Shown: one piece after another, positions 14,248 to 24,102 of the stretch
Position numbering within the stretch: the stretch's first letter is position 1
Layout: every line of letters starts with the position of its first letter
NCBI GenBank assembly: GCA_946407235.1
Contig: CAMJNF010000009.1
Location: 1-34,962, forward strand
Direction: 5' to 3'
Length of the DNA stretch: 34,962 nucleotides
Source of the DNA: an uncultured Fibrobacter sp.
Lineage (GTDB): Bacteria; Fibrobacterota; Fibrobacteria; Fibrobacterales; Fibrobacteraceae
Position numbers and translations under genes: made by a program
The notes under the pieces: model-generated
Seen by the model: only the letters and a program-made list of their open reading frames with translations
Told to the model about the DNA's origin: nothing
Databases searched by the model: none

Positions 14248-17200
14248 ATGCTGCACCTAAAGTTTGCGTTGAATCTCAATAATCTCGCTGATAAAATGAT
14301 CGACGAGATTTCTCGTTGTTGGAAAAATCCGTTTGAAGCTCCTGTTATCGTCTTTCCGGATCCCAAGATGGAACAGTGGTTTCGCTTGCGCTGGGTGCAA
14401 AAAAAAGGTGTTCTTGCGAATCTGAACAATAGCATGATTGACCGGTTTCTTTTTGAAATTCTGGTTGGCGATAACGATCAGCTCAAGAAACTTTCATCGG
14501 ACATGCTTGCGAATGTCATTATTTCGTATCTGCAGCAAAAAACGGGTGAAAAATTCAATTATGAACTTATAGGCGATAGCGTCAAATCGTATCTCGAAAG
14601 TGATGGCGTTATTGATGAAAATCGTCTTTTCGATTTTGCGAATGTCGTTGCGGGGCTTTTTCTGGAATACGAAACGAGCCGTCCGAGCGGTTTTATCGCG
14701 GATTCGGAAACGGGCGAAAGCGCAAAGGGAATTCTCGATTGCTGGAAACAGGGGGAGCTGCGCGATTTCTTCTTGATGCGGGACGGAAGCCCGGTCGCAA
14801 ACGAGGAATGGCAACGCAAGCTGTATTCTGCGGTTTTTCATGCCGATGGAAAGGATAAATCGCTGTTATCGCAGGTGTTTGAAAAATCAGCGGAAAAGAA
14901 AGGCAAGGATGTAACCTACTTGACGCTGCCGTATCTGTATGAAGCGTGTAAGGATAAAAATGGCAAGGCGAAATTTCATTACGATAGCGACCTTCCTGTT
15001 TTTATTTTTGGCCTCTCGGGGATGGGGCAGTTCTATCGCGTTATTTTGCAAGAGTTTTCTCGCAATCATGAAGTCTATGCTTATGTGCAAAACCCTTGTA
15101 TGGCGTTTTGGGAAGATTGCAGTGGCGTCCGGAAACCTCTGGAAAGCATGCGTCTTGCGGTTCCTGCTCTTGCAACGGATCCGACTGACGAAAGCGAACT
15201 GATTGACGAAAATGAAAACGAACTTTTGAGATATTGGGGTAAGGCCGGCCGCGATAACATTAAGCTTTGGAGTATTGCTACCGATTACAACTTTGTTTTT
15301 GATGGAGATTCCATTGTAGACCGCAACAGCGAAATGCCTTGCGATACACTCTTGCATAACGTGCAATGGATGATTGCAAATCGAAAGAATTGCTTCCATG
15401 AAAATTCAAATATTTTGAGCAGGGCTCCGTTCAAAGATGATGAGTCCTTTAGCGTAACGACGGCTCCATCGAAGATTCGTGAAGTCGAAGCGCTGCATTC
15501 GCACATTTGCCGCCTGCTTTCTGAAAAAGATGAAATGGGGCATCCGAAAGCAAATATTGCGGATATTCTCATTGTGTCTCCGAACATTGACGATTATCGC
15601 ACTGCGATTTTCCAGGTGTTTGACCAGACTCGTGATGGTTTCCACATCCCGTTTAACATTGTCGATTCTGCCGCTCGCGATTCGTTGACGGCGAATGCGC
15701 TTGCGATTCTTTTTTCTATTCGTGAAAAGGGTACGCTTTCAAGACCGGACTTTTTTGCGCTGATGCGAAATCCCGTGGTGCAAAATGTCCGTAGAATTCA
15801 TGCGGATGAAATTTCCGATTGGCAGTCTTGGACGACCAACATGAATATTTACCGCGACCGCATTGCCGATGATAATGGTGTAAAACGTTGCGAAAAATCT
15901 TGGATTACGGCGACTAGGCGCATTTTGCTTTCTCGCTTTAGCTATGGTGGAGTGCAATCGGAAGAGGGTGAAATTTTGCCCTATAGCGATATCAGCAGCA
16001 GCGATAGCAATTCGCTGTACCGCTTTGTTGACGCGATTGATTCACTCGAAAGCTGGATGGATAAGGATGCCTGGGAAAAGAAATATGGTTCGCCCGACGT
16101 GTCTGCAGAAAATCTTTCTGCGGTTTACCAGTTCTTAGATTCTTGGCTTTGCATGGGAAATCCGCCCAAGGAACTGGCGGGCGAAAGCGTTATTTACCAG
16201 TCGATTGCGTCTGCCCGTGAAAATTTGGAATACCAGTATTTCGCGGGTAGTGAAACGATTTCGTTCAAGTGTATTTCGCAAACGTTGCTTTATGCGGCGC
16301 GAGGTTCGGAATACAGTTGTGGTAGTGTTTTCATTAACGGGCTTACGTTTATGAAGTTCGCTCCGAACCGCATTGTGCCGACAAAATACCTCTTCTTTAT
16401 CGGGGCTGATGCCGCGAATTTCCCTGGAGTCCGCAATACGAATACGCTGGATTTGCGGAAGTCTTGCCGCCCTTGGCCGGGCGACGATTCGGTTGTGTGC
16501 AGAAATCGTTATGGATTCCTTTGCGAACTCATGAGCACATCGGACGGATTCTTTATCAGTTATGTGAATAAGGACTTGCAAAAGGATGAAGATTTTTATC
16601 CATCGTCCATCGTGAATGATATCCGCGGATTCTTGCGGAATGCGCTTAAAGCGTCTGGCGTAAACGATTCCTCGGTTTTGAAAAATCTATGGCCCGATAT
16701 TAATATTCCGCTTGATGAAACGCGCTCTTGGGAATCGCTTTACACTCGCCGAGAAATTCGCAATAAGAATGCTCATTTGGAATTTGGCAATGATCGCTTG
16801 GTAGTCAATTTTACGCCCGATGAAGAAAGTGGCGGAGACCCGCGCCTTCCAGAACAAGTGAATATTTATCAGTTCAAGGAGTTCCTTAAGGATCCGTTTG
16901 AATTCCGTGTGGGTCAGATGATGCAAATCGAAGAAGAAAAGGAAGATCCCGAAAAAACGGAATTTGAGCCTGTTGTTGCCGATAATTTGCAAGTGTCTAT
17001 CTTGCGTCGAATGCTCTTGGCGCAGAAATTGGGCGTTTATGAAAACGAGCATTTGAAAACGGAAGAAAATATTCGTCTTTATGCAATTTCTAAGGGCCTT
17101 CTGCCAAAGAGTTCTTTTGGTGAACGTGTTTGGAACGACATTTATGACGAAATCAATTGCTTGGCGCACTTTGTTGAAGGCTTGTATAACCGCAACGAGT

Positions 17201-17814
17201 TCCAATACGGACGCCGAGCGATTGAATTGAAAATGAATGGATGGACGCTTTTGGGAAATATTTCCTTGCTCACGCAAAACGAAAAATGTGTACACTTGAT
17301 TGAAATTGCGGGCGTCAATATTCATCCGTATCATTTCTTGGCGGGGTATATCCAGGCGCTGGCCCTTATTTGCGAAGCGGATCGGAAAAAGGAACCGTTG
17401 CCCGAGATTTACGTGGATTGCTATTCTAAGACAACATGGCAATCGAAGCGTATCAATCGCTCTCCGGCAGACGCAGAAGCTCTGCTTGAAAAAATTTATC
17501 GCAAGATGTTTACGGTGCAGATGGATCCGTGCGGCAAGTGGGGACGCTACAGTAAAGTCCTCCCGATTGATATGGTGGATGATGATAAGATTGAATCTTA
17601 TGACGATTACATTAATGCGTTTAAAGATGAAAATAATTCACCTTGGAAATATTTTGCTGGTCGCAAGCTTTTTGATGTCAAAAAAGTTTGCGGTTTCCCG
17701 GAAAAATATTTTATGGATCTTTGGGAAAAAGAAGTTGTTGATCTCAAGAATTTGACGCCGGATTTGTGGATTCCCGAGAATGATAGGGGAGGTGTTGTCG
17801 ATGTCGCAGATTAA
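14248..17814 (+). CDS. recC: Exodeoxyribonuclease V gamma subunit RecC
   Basis: 1188 residues, close to the usual 1100-1200 of RecC. The N-terminus (IVFPDPKMEQWFRLRW...GVLANLN) matches the RecC inactivated-helicase start. Further RecC signatures are FIFGLSGMGQFYRVILQEFS with YVQNPCMAFWEDC, then ADILIVSPNIDDYR and PFNIVDSAARDSL, followed by LTFMKFAPNRIVPTKYLFFIG. RecC holds the RecBCD complex together, splits the duplex and reads Chi. It acts on double-strand ends in the cytoplasm. The gene follows the HIRAN gene by 23 bases with a weak ribosome binding site and overlaps recB by 14 bases, indicating translational coupling. Confidence 0.93.
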   Translation: MLHLKFALNLNNLADKMIDEISRCWKNPFEAPVIVFPDPKMEQWFRLRWVQKKGVLANLNNSMIDRFLFEILVGDNDQLKKLSSDMLANVIISYLQQKTGEKFNYELIGDSVKSYLESDGVIDENRLFDFANVVAGLFLEYETSRPSGFIADSETGESAKGILDCWKQGELRDFFLMRDGSPVANEEWQRKLYSAVFHADGKDKSLLSQVFEKSAEKKGKDVTYLTLPYLYEACKDKNGKAKFHYDSDLPVFIFGLSGMGQFYRVILQEFSRNHEVYAYVQNPCMAFWEDCSGVRKPLESMRLAVPALATDPTDESELIDENENELLRYWGKAGRDNIKLWSIATDYNFVFDGDSIVDRNSEMPCDTLLHNVQWMIANRKNCFHENSNILSRAPFKDDESFSVTTAPSKIREVEALHSHICRLLSEKDEMGHPKANIADILIVSPNIDDYRTAIFQVFDQTRDGFHIPFNIVDSAARDSLTANALAILFSIREKGTLSRPDFFALMRNPVVQNVRRIHADEISDWQSWTTNMNIYRDRIADDNGVKRCEKSWITATRRILLSRFSYGGVQSEEGEILPYSDISSSDSNSLYRFVDAIDSLESWMDKDAWEKKYGSPDVSAENLSAVYQFLDSWLCMGNPPKELAGESVIYQSIASARENLEYQYFAGSETISFKCISQTLLYAARGSEYSCGSVFINGLTFMKFAPNRIVPTKYLFFIGADAANFPGVRNTNTLDLRKSCRPWPGDDSVVCRNRYGFLCELMSTSDGFFISYVNKDLQKDEDFYPSSIVNDIRGFLRNALKASGVNDSSVLKNLWPDINIPLDETRSWESLYTRREIRNKNAHLEFGNDRLVVNFTPDEESGGDPRLPEQVNIYQFKEFLKDPFEFRVGQMMQIEEEKEDPEKTEFEPVVADNLQVSILRRMLLAQKLGVYENEHLKTEENIRLYAISKGLLPKSSFGERVWNDIYDEINCLAHFVEGLYNRNEFQYGRRAIELKMNGWTLLGNISLLTQNEKCVHLIEIAGVNIHPYHFLAGYIQALALICEADRKKEPLPEIYVDCYSKTTWQSKRINRSPADAEALLEKIYRKMFTVQMDPCGKWGRYSKVLPIDMVDDDKIESYDDYINAFKDENNSPWKYFAGRKLFDVKKVCGFPEKYFMDLWEKEVVDLKNLTPDLWIPENDRGGVVDVAD

Positions 17815-20800
17815 ACTTTTCGATATTAAAGAGTTTCATTTTGGAGACAACCTTTACATTGATGCATCGGCGGGAACGGGCAAGACATACACCATCCAGC
17901 AGTTGGTGGCGAAATTGGTCCGTGGCGAAAATCGCCATGCGGGGATTCCTCTTTCTAAAATTCTGATTGTCACGTATACGGATAAGGCCACAGGTGAACT
18001 TCGTGACCGCATTCGTCAAAAGATGGAAGATTGCCTTGCCGAAGAAAACTTGGAATGTTATCGCGAGGCTTTGCAGAATATCCATACGGCTCCGATTTTT
18101 ACGATTCATTCTTTTTGTCAAAAAGTCTTGCATGATTTTGCGTATGAAGCGGGCTCGTCATTTAATTTGGATGTTGTTTCAGATGATGGTATAAAGAATC
18201 TAATCCAGAGGCTCGTTCGAGATAAGTGGTCGTATGAAAAAGATTTTGTGAATCTGCTTTATGCAACGGACTTTAAAATGGATTTGTTCGTCTCGAATTT
18301 TGTGAATGCCGCCAATCGCATTTTGCAAAATCGCGATGTGAAATGTTTTTCGCCAGATTATAGTTCGCTAGAAGGAATTTTTGAATGGGTGCCGGGTGCA
18401 CGCGATGCATGGAATGTCTTGCTTGAAAATAAGGACGAAGTTTACGAAGAAGTCCTCAAGACGAAAACGAATAAGCTGAAATTGTCGGATTTTATTGATG
18501 CGATAAAAGCGTATGATGGAACTGGAAAACTTTTTCCGGGGACGAAATTCAAGTCGAAATGGCGCGGTGTCTGGGGTTCTGATGAGTTGAATAACGCTGT
18601 GGATCTTCTTTTTGAAATCAAGGACATGGATTTGCAAAAAGATTCTATTAAACTTTTCCAACAGTTTATATTCAATCATGTGGATGAAGTCGTTGCGCAG
18701 TGGCAAAAGGAAAAGCGCGATAGTAAATCGCAATCCTTTAGCGATATGATTAACGCGGTTCATGATTCCATTATGAACGAAAATGGCGCTCTTGTCCGCA
18801 AATTGCGCGAAACCTACCGCTATGCGATTATAGATGAATTTCAGGACACGAATCAGTTGCAGTGGGATATTTTCAAGACGATATTCTTGAATGTCCCGCA
18901 AAATGAAGGTTTTCCCGAAAATAACATCGTAGTAGTGGGCGATCCGAAACAGTCGATTTTCTCGTTTCAAGGAGCGGATGTCGATGTTTACCGTCGTGCC
19001 ATCGCTGAAATTGGCGATAAGAATGGTCGTCGTCTTTCAACGAATAACCGTTCGAGCGATGATATCATTGATGCCTGCAATGAACTTTTCCAAGGAGATT
19101 TTTTTGAAAATGGAGAGTTTAAGAATTCCGAGACGCCTCCTGAAGAACGCAAAAAGCTATCGCCTGCTTTGAATGGTGAAGCAACGCCGCCGTTTTGGAT
19201 TTCTTATTTGGCGGATGAATATGAATTTGCCGATTTTGCAGTGCGAAAGATTGTGGAATGTTGCGCGCCCAATGCAAACGACAGTTCAAAAACGTCTTTG
19301 CAGGTTTACGATAAAGAGAAAAAAGGCCTGAGGAATGTGCGCTTTTCGGATTTTGCAATTCTTTCGCGCACAAGAAGCGAAATGGAAGCGATGGAAGCTG
19401 CCATGGCGCAAGTCGGCATTCCTTATACGCGCTATAAGGATTCGAACTTGTTCTACGGAAAGGAATGCGCTCATTGGATTTCGCTTTTGAAAGCGCTTGA
19501 TGCTCCAGATTTTTCTAGTTGGAATCGAAAATTCTTGAACGAAGCTCTTGTCACGGATTTTTTTAGAGTTCCGCTAGATTCTGTCGAAAATGAATCATTT
19601 GTGTACCCGACGGGACATGTAATGAATTTGTTTGTTGTATGGCGCCAGCTTGTTTCAAAGAGGCGCTGGGCGGAGTTGCAGGAGAGCATTTACCAGGAAA
19701 CAGAAATTGACAAGTATTTGAGTACACCTGCGACTTTGCAGCAATTGGCAAAGGTCAAACAAATTGGTTCGTATATTTTTGACTACTTGTACAACAATCA
19801 TGTTTCGCTTGAGGAAGTTATAAAGCATTTGCAAGGGCTTGCGGGTGCTTCGGAAAATGTTGACGATGCGGATGGAAACTTGGTGGCGAAGGGGAGCGAT
19901 TTTGATGCGGTGAACCTCATGACGATCCACTCCTCAAAAGGCCTTGCGTTTCCGATTGCCATTATTACAGGCGGGCTTCGTGGCGACAGCAATCGCAAAG
20001 AACGTGAACCTTATGCGTTTAGTGCCGATGGTCGAAAATTCATTGGCTTTGATGCTAGCGTATCGCGTACAACGAGCAAGCAAGAAGACCATGCGGAATG
20101 GCGCCGCTTGATTTATGTGGCCTATACGAGAGCGGAAGCTTTGATGATTGTTCCGCAGTATAAAATCTGGTATAAAGAAGAGAAAGGCAAAGAGGACGAA
20201 ATTCAAACGGATGAAAATGTAAAATGGACGTTGAAGGAATCGAATCCGTTTGCTTTCTTGGCGAGTGCGGTAGAGCGCATGACGCATACAAAATACGCTC
20301 GAATGCCCAAAGAAGATTTTTACGCTACTGCTGATTATGCCGCATTGAAAAAAATGGTAACACAGATTTTGCAGAATGCGAAAAAAGAATCGCTTGATAC
20401 AAGTTTGTTGCCTGATTTCAAGAGCTTGCAAAGTCGCGTGGATGACGCTTGTATCTACCAGTATTCTTATTCTAGCTTGGCCTCTAAAAAGCGCGTACTT
20501 GAAAGTAGAACGGAATCGCGTTATCTTGAAAATGCAGATATCTCGGTTGATGGAAATCGCACAAATCGCGAAGAAGTTTACGAGTCCGAAGCAAATGCTC
20601 TCGATATTGCCTTGACGCCGATTTCGAGGGAGCTGAAAAGCATCATGATTGATGATGCTTCTGCTGTAGTGCAGCCCTGTGAAAACTACGACCGAAATGC
20701 GATTGTCGCCAATATTGCGAATTACCCGCGAGGTGCGAATTTGGGTGATGCGTTGCATAAGGTATTCGAGAATCTGGATTTTGAAACGATTGGTAATCTG

Positions 20801-21469
20801 GCGGATGAAAATGCGGCTTGCGAAAATGCTTTGCTCCGTAACTTGATTACGGATATGTATCAAGGAAATTCTATTCATATTCAGGAACATCCGGAGTGGA
20901 ATAAGCTGACTGCAAGTTTTGTCTGGAATACGATGAATGCTGAATTCCCCGAAGTTCATGGCGGCGTGGCAACCGGGAAGAATTTCTCTCTTAAGGATTT
21001 GCCGGCAAAATCTCGCCGCGCAGAAATGGGATTCCATTTGGATAGTCATGATTCAAAGGAATCCTCTTGGGTGAATTGCCTTTGCAAGGGTTTTATAGAC
21101 TTGATGTTTGTCCGCAAAGGTGAAAATGGTGAAGATTACTATTCAATTCTAGACTGGAAATCCGATGTCATGGACGATGCGGAATACAGCGACAAGACTT
21201 CGCTTTCTCGAAAAATCGAAGAAGATTATTCTGTGCAACGAGTCCTTTATTCTTATGTGCTAATCAAGTGGCTTAAACAGTTCTACGGCGGTATGACTGA
21301 ATCGCAAATTTATGACAACCATTTTGGTGGCATTTATTATGCACTTGTTCGCGGGACAAAAGCCAACACTTGCAATGGTATATATTGCCAAACTTGGAAA
21401 AGCTTTGATGACCTTGAAAACAGTTACCGCAATGTAACGGCATTGATGAAACGCGGCGTGAGGGAGTGA
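17801..21469 (+). CDS. recB: Exodeoxyribonuclease V beta subunit RecB
   Basis: About 1222 residues. UvrD/Rep-type SF1 motifs in order: DASAGTGKTYTIQQL (Walker A), TYTDKATGELRDRI, TIHSFCQKVL, IIDEFQDTNQLQW (Walker B), GDPKQSIFSFQGAD, NLMTIHSSKGLAFP and LIYVAYTRAEAL. The C-terminal nuclease domain keeps its metal ligands: GDALHKVFE (His), GFIDLMF (Asp), LDWKSD (Asp-x-Lys) and QRVLYSYVL. It is therefore both a 3'-5' helicase and a nuclease. I chose ATG 17801 because GGGGAGG lies 8 bases upstream; the ORF-track ATG at 17780 adds an unsupported 7-residue extension. Overlaps recC by 14 bases and touches recD. Confidence 0.95.
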   Translation: MSQIKLFDIKEFHFGDNLYIDASAGTGKTYTIQQLVAKLVRGENRHAGIPLSKILIVTYTDKATGELRDRIRQKMEDCLAEENLECYREALQNIHTAPIFTIHSFCQKVLHDFAYEAGSSFNLDVVSDDGIKNLIQRLVRDKWSYEKDFVNLLYATDFKMDLFVSNFVNAANRILQNRDVKCFSPDYSSLEGIFEWVPGARDAWNVLLENKDEVYEEVLKTKTNKLKLSDFIDAIKAYDGTGKLFPGTKFKSKWRGVWGSDELNNAVDLLFEIKDMDLQKDSIKLFQQFIFNHVDEVVAQWQKEKRDSKSQSFSDMINAVHDSIMNENGALVRKLRETYRYAIIDEFQDTNQLQWDIFKTIFLNVPQNEGFPENNIVVVGDPKQSIFSFQGADVDVYRRAIAEIGDKNGRRLSTNNRSSDDIIDACNELFQGDFFENGEFKNSETPPEERKKLSPALNGEATPPFWISYLADEYEFADFAVRKIVECCAPNANDSSKTSLQVYDKEKKGLRNVRFSDFAILSRTRSEMEAMEAAMAQVGIPYTRYKDSNLFYGKECAHWISLLKALDAPDFSSWNRKFLNEALVTDFFRVPLDSVENESFVYPTGHVMNLFVVWRQLVSKRRWAELQESIYQETEIDKYLSTPATLQQLAKVKQIGSYIFDYLYNNHVSLEEVIKHLQGLAGASENVDDADGNLVAKGSDFDAVNLMTIHSSKGLAFPIAIITGGLRGDSNRKEREPYAFSADGRKFIGFDASVSRTTSKQEDHAEWRRLIYVAYTRAEALMIVPQYKIWYKEEKGKEDEIQTDENVKWTLKESNPFAFLASAVERMTHTKYARMPKEDFYATADYAALKKMVTQILQNAKKESLDTSLLPDFKSLQSRVDDACIYQYSYSSLASKKRVLESRTESRYLENADISVDGNRTNREEVYESEANALDIALTPISRELKSIMIDDASAVVQPCENYDRNAIVANIANYPRGANLGDALHKVFENLDFETIGNLADENAACENALLRNLITDMYQGNSIHIQEHPEWNKLTASFVWNTMNAEFPEVHGGVATGKNFSLKDLPAKSRRAEMGFHLDSHDSKESSWVNCLCKGFIDLMFVRKGENGEDYYSILDWKSDVMDDAEYSDKTSLSRKIEEDYSVQRVLYSYVLIKWLKQFYGGMTESQIYDNHFGGIYYALVRGTKANTCNGIYCQTWKSFDDLENSYRNVTALMKRGVRE

Positions 21470-21471
21470 TT

Positions 21472-23445
21472 ATGGCAATCGAAAAAGTAAATGTTGATGG
21501 TTCGGTAGCTGAATTTTTTGAATTGCTCCGCGAAATGCGCGGGATTACTCCGATTGCTGAAAAAATGCACAAGTTGCTTTGTGATTTGCAGCAAAAACCT
21601 GCAATGAGTACGTCTGCGCAAAAGGTTTTGTACATGTATCTTTCGCTTTTGGAAGATGGCAATACGCGAATCCCGCTAGATGAAAAAATGCTTTTTGCAA
21701 AGTGGTCGCAAAAGTGGAATGGGCTTGTCGTGCAGGCGGAAAGTCGCGATGCGCTGCGGGGCTTTAAACGCGATGAATTGTATCTAAGTGCCGATGCTTT
21801 TTTGCCCATCATTCGTGATGGCGTTCAAGATATTCTTTTGAAAGGCTATTCGCAGATTATTGGCGATGATTCGACTCTATTGCATTTGCAAGAAACTCCT
21901 CAATGTCGTTATTTGATTTCGTCAAAGCATCTAGAAGATAAAATTCATATCGAAAATATTTTCAAGTCCGGAATCTTTAAGGAATCGGTGATTGAAAGTG
22001 ATGCGGTTCCGCAAGCGAAAGAATTTGTTCGAAGCTTGTTACGCGAAGGCTCGCCGATTGATTTTGACGATCGACAGGCTGAAGTGATTGCCCGTGGTGC
22101 CTTGCAAAACCTGATTATTACGGGCGGTCCAGGAACTGGGAAAACGACCGTTATCGGTTTTTTGCTGTGGAAACTTTTTGCAAGTGATGCCCGTTATTTA
22201 AACTGGGATTTGTTTATGGCGGCGCCGAGCGGAAAAGCGGCAGACCGACTTGCCGAAAGTATGGAAGATACTTTGCATGAAATTTCGGAAAACGTGCGGA
22301 GTGAACATCCTGAGTTTGTTGAAAAACTTGCAAAAACTTCAAGCTATACATTGCATCGACTTTTGAAATATAGCGTTTCGAAAGGTGGATTTACTTTTAA
22401 TGCCGGTAATCCGCTTCCAGAAAAGGCTATTTACATCATTGATGAAGCGAGCATGATTGATGTGTCGCTGTTTGCGGCATTTTTGCAGGCGCTCCCGCCT
22501 AGCGGTGATTTTAAGCTTTTTATTTTGGGGGATCCGAATCAGTTGCCATCGGTTGATGCTGGGGCTGTGCTCGGAAACATCCTGGAATTCGATCGTAATT
22601 TTGTGGTGAAACTTATTCGTTCCAATCGCTTTAATGATGATTCTAAAATCGGTGTACTTGCCGGAAGAATCCAACGCGGCGAGAACATCGTTTTTGAAGC
22701 ATCTCCGTTTGATTCGCGTGAAGCCTATTGGGAAACTCGCGATAGCGTGAATCTTTTGGATTTGGATGGCGACCGGAATCTTTCCCGCAAGGAAGAATTG
22801 CGTTCAGTCGAAGCTTTGGTGCGCAAGTGGACAAAAAAGTTTTACGCCCCGCTTTTGAGTCTCGCTGCTTCTGTCAATCCTGATGTTCCTGAAGAATGTG
22901 TTTCATCGGAGCAATTAAGTATTTGCGAAAAACTTTGGAATGTTGCGAATCAAGCGCGAATTTTGTCTGCAGAACGTCGTGGCAATCGCGGTGTTGAAAT
23001 CTTGAACCAGATTGTTTCGGAAACGCTTACGCAAAGCACTGCAACGCGCTTTGTAGGGCAAATTTTGATTTTCAACCGTAATCAGAATGAATTCAAGCTC
23101 TATAACGGTGATACGGGAATCGTGGTGCGCTCCGAACGGCACGAACAGCTTTTCTTGATGCTGAAAAAACAGTCTAGGTTCAGCTTTTTCCCGCTTTCGT
23201 ATTTCCCAGAGGATTGCTTGGAGAGTGCGTTTGCGATTACAATTCACAAATCTCAAGGTTCTGGCTATCCGAACATTTTGATGTTCTTGCCTACGCGCAA
23301 AGGTCATCCGCTTTTGAATCGTCAAATCCTTTATACGGGGGTGACCCGTACGAAAAAACAGAGCCTTACGATTGTGGCAACGCCTGAAACATTCAAGGCT
23401 GCTTGCGAAACCGTTATCGAGCGCGATACGGGTATAGCGCTGTAG
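21472..23445 (+). CDS. recD: Exodeoxyribonuclease V alpha subunit RecD
   Basis: About 657 residues. SF1B helicase motifs: IITGGPGTGKTTVIG (Walker A), AIYIIDEASMIDV (Walker B), LGDPNQLPSVDAGAVLGNI (motif III), TIHKSQGSGYPNIL (motif V) and LYTGVTRTKK (motif VI). The N-terminal ~190 residues are the RecD-specific helical region that contacts RecC. RecD is the fast 5'-3' motor of RecBCD. The ATG at 21472, 2 bases past the recB stop and 5 bases after GAGGGAG, is preferred over the GTG at 21466. Last gene of the operon. Confidence 0.93.
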   Translation: MAIEKVNVDGSVAEFFELLREMRGITPIAEKMHKLLCDLQQKPAMSTSAQKVLYMYLSLLEDGNTRIPLDEKMLFAKWSQKWNGLVVQAESRDALRGFKRDELYLSADAFLPIIRDGVQDILLKGYSQIIGDDSTLLHLQETPQCRYLISSKHLEDKIHIENIFKSGIFKESVIESDAVPQAKEFVRSLLREGSPIDFDDRQAEVIARGALQNLIITGGPGTGKTTVIGFLLWKLFASDARYLNWDLFMAAPSGKAADRLAESMEDTLHEISENVRSEHPEFVEKLAKTSSYTLHRLLKYSVSKGGFTFNAGNPLPEKAIYIIDEASMIDVSLFAAFLQALPPSGDFKLFILGDPNQLPSVDAGAVLGNILEFDRNFVVKLIRSNRFNDDSKIGVLAGRIQRGENIVFEASPFDSREAYWETRDSVNLLDLDGDRNLSRKEELRSVEALVRKWTKKFYAPLLSLAASVNPDVPEECVSSEQLSICEKLWNVANQARILSAERRGNRGVEILNQIVSETLTQSTATRFVGQILIFNRNQNEFKLYNGDTGIVVRSERHEQLFLMLKKQSRFSFFPLSYFPEDCLESAFAITIHKSQGSGYPNILMFLPTRKGHPLLNRQILYTGVTRTKKQSLTIVATPETFKAACETVIERDTGIAL

Positions 23446-23470
23446 CCTGCGCACATTTCTGGCATGCTCG

Positions 23471-23507
23471 CAAAAAAAGAAAAGCGAAACGGTGTTTCCG
23501 TTTCGCT
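23471..23507 (-). terminator. Terminator of the ACT/PaaK genes (minus strand)
   Basis: AGCGAAACGG (23483-23492) and CCGTTTCGCT (23498-23507) form a perfect 10-bp stem with a 5-base loop. On the minus strand it is followed by TTTCTTTTTTTG. It lies between the convergent recD and ACT genes; on the plus strand there is no T-run, so recD is not clearly served. Confidence 0.85.
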
Positions 23508-23528
23508 GTTTCGACCAACGACCAATGA

Positions 23529-23954
23529 CTATCCGAGCATTTCTTGGGTGCTGAGCGTCTTGAAGTTCTTTTCTTCCAGGACCTTGAGCGCCTTTTCGGT
23601 ATCGCTAAAGCGAAGAATCATGACGTTCGTTGCCGTCGAGCATTCAGACGGGTAAGCGTACATGTAGTCAATCTGCAAGTCGCCAAGAACATCCAAGAGG
23701 TCGGCGAGACCGCCAACTTTGTCTGCAACAGGGCATGCGACAACGTCGGTAACGGTTGCGCTGAGGCCTGCCTTGGCAAGAACATCGACGGCTTTTTCAG
23801 ATTCATTCACGATCAGGCGGATAAGGCCGAATTCGCCGGAGTCGGCGAGCGTGAGCGAGAGAAGGTTGATGCCAGCGTCAGCGAGCGAGCGGCAAACAGC
23901 CTGGAGACGACCCGGACGGTTCTGAACAAAAACGGAAACCTGTGGAATTTTCAT
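23529..23954 (-). CDS. Tandem ACT-domain protein
   Basis: 141 residues made of two ACT modules: the first starts QVSVFVQNRPGRLQAVCRSLADAGINLLSL, and the second, about residue 70 onward, contains LADLLDVLGDLQIDYMYAYP. ACT pairs bind amino acids or related ligands and regulate enzymes. Stand-alone tandem ACT proteins are frequently encoded beside phenylacetate-CoA ligases and indolepyruvate oxidoreductases in anaerobes, and the upstream neighbour here is such a ligase. AAGGAG precedes the ATG. The ligase gene is separated by a 120-bp repeat element, so co-transcription is likely but not tight. Confidence 0.88.
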   Translation of the reverse strand: MKIPQVSVFVQNRPGRLQAVCRSLADAGINLLSLTLADSGEFGLIRLIVNESEKAVDVLAKAGLSATVTDVVACPVADKVGGLADLLDVLGDLQIDYMYAYPSECSTATNVMILRFSDTEKALKVLEEKNFKTLSTQEMLG

Positions 23955-23980
23955 AAAATTTCTCCTTGTATAAACGTTGC

Positions 23981-24100
23981 TAGGTAATAGGCGTTAGGGA
24001 TTAGGCTTTAGGTGAACAATCGCGGCAGAGCCGCCCAATAGAGATGCACGAAGTGCATGATTCTTATTCCTAATACCTACAGCCTACAACCTGTAACCTA
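23981..24100. repeat. Composite inverted element: heptad arms around two hairpins
   Basis: The left arm has TAGG at 23981, 23988, 23995, 24002 and 24009. The right arm has the complement CCTA at 24069, 24076, 24083, CCTG at 24090, and CCTA at 24097. Every step is exactly 7 bases and the two 32-bp arms are reverse complements at about two-thirds of positions. Between them lie two perfect hairpins, GCGGC-AGA-GCCGC and ATGCAC-GAA-GTGCAT. The element sits between the ligase and ACT genes without breaking either. Confidence 0.75.
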
Positions 24101-24102
24101 AT

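Noticed and set aside
19934-21049. 371-aa minus-strand ORF opposite recB
   Set aside because: Lies fully within the recB helicase and nuclease motifs and has no recognisable domain.
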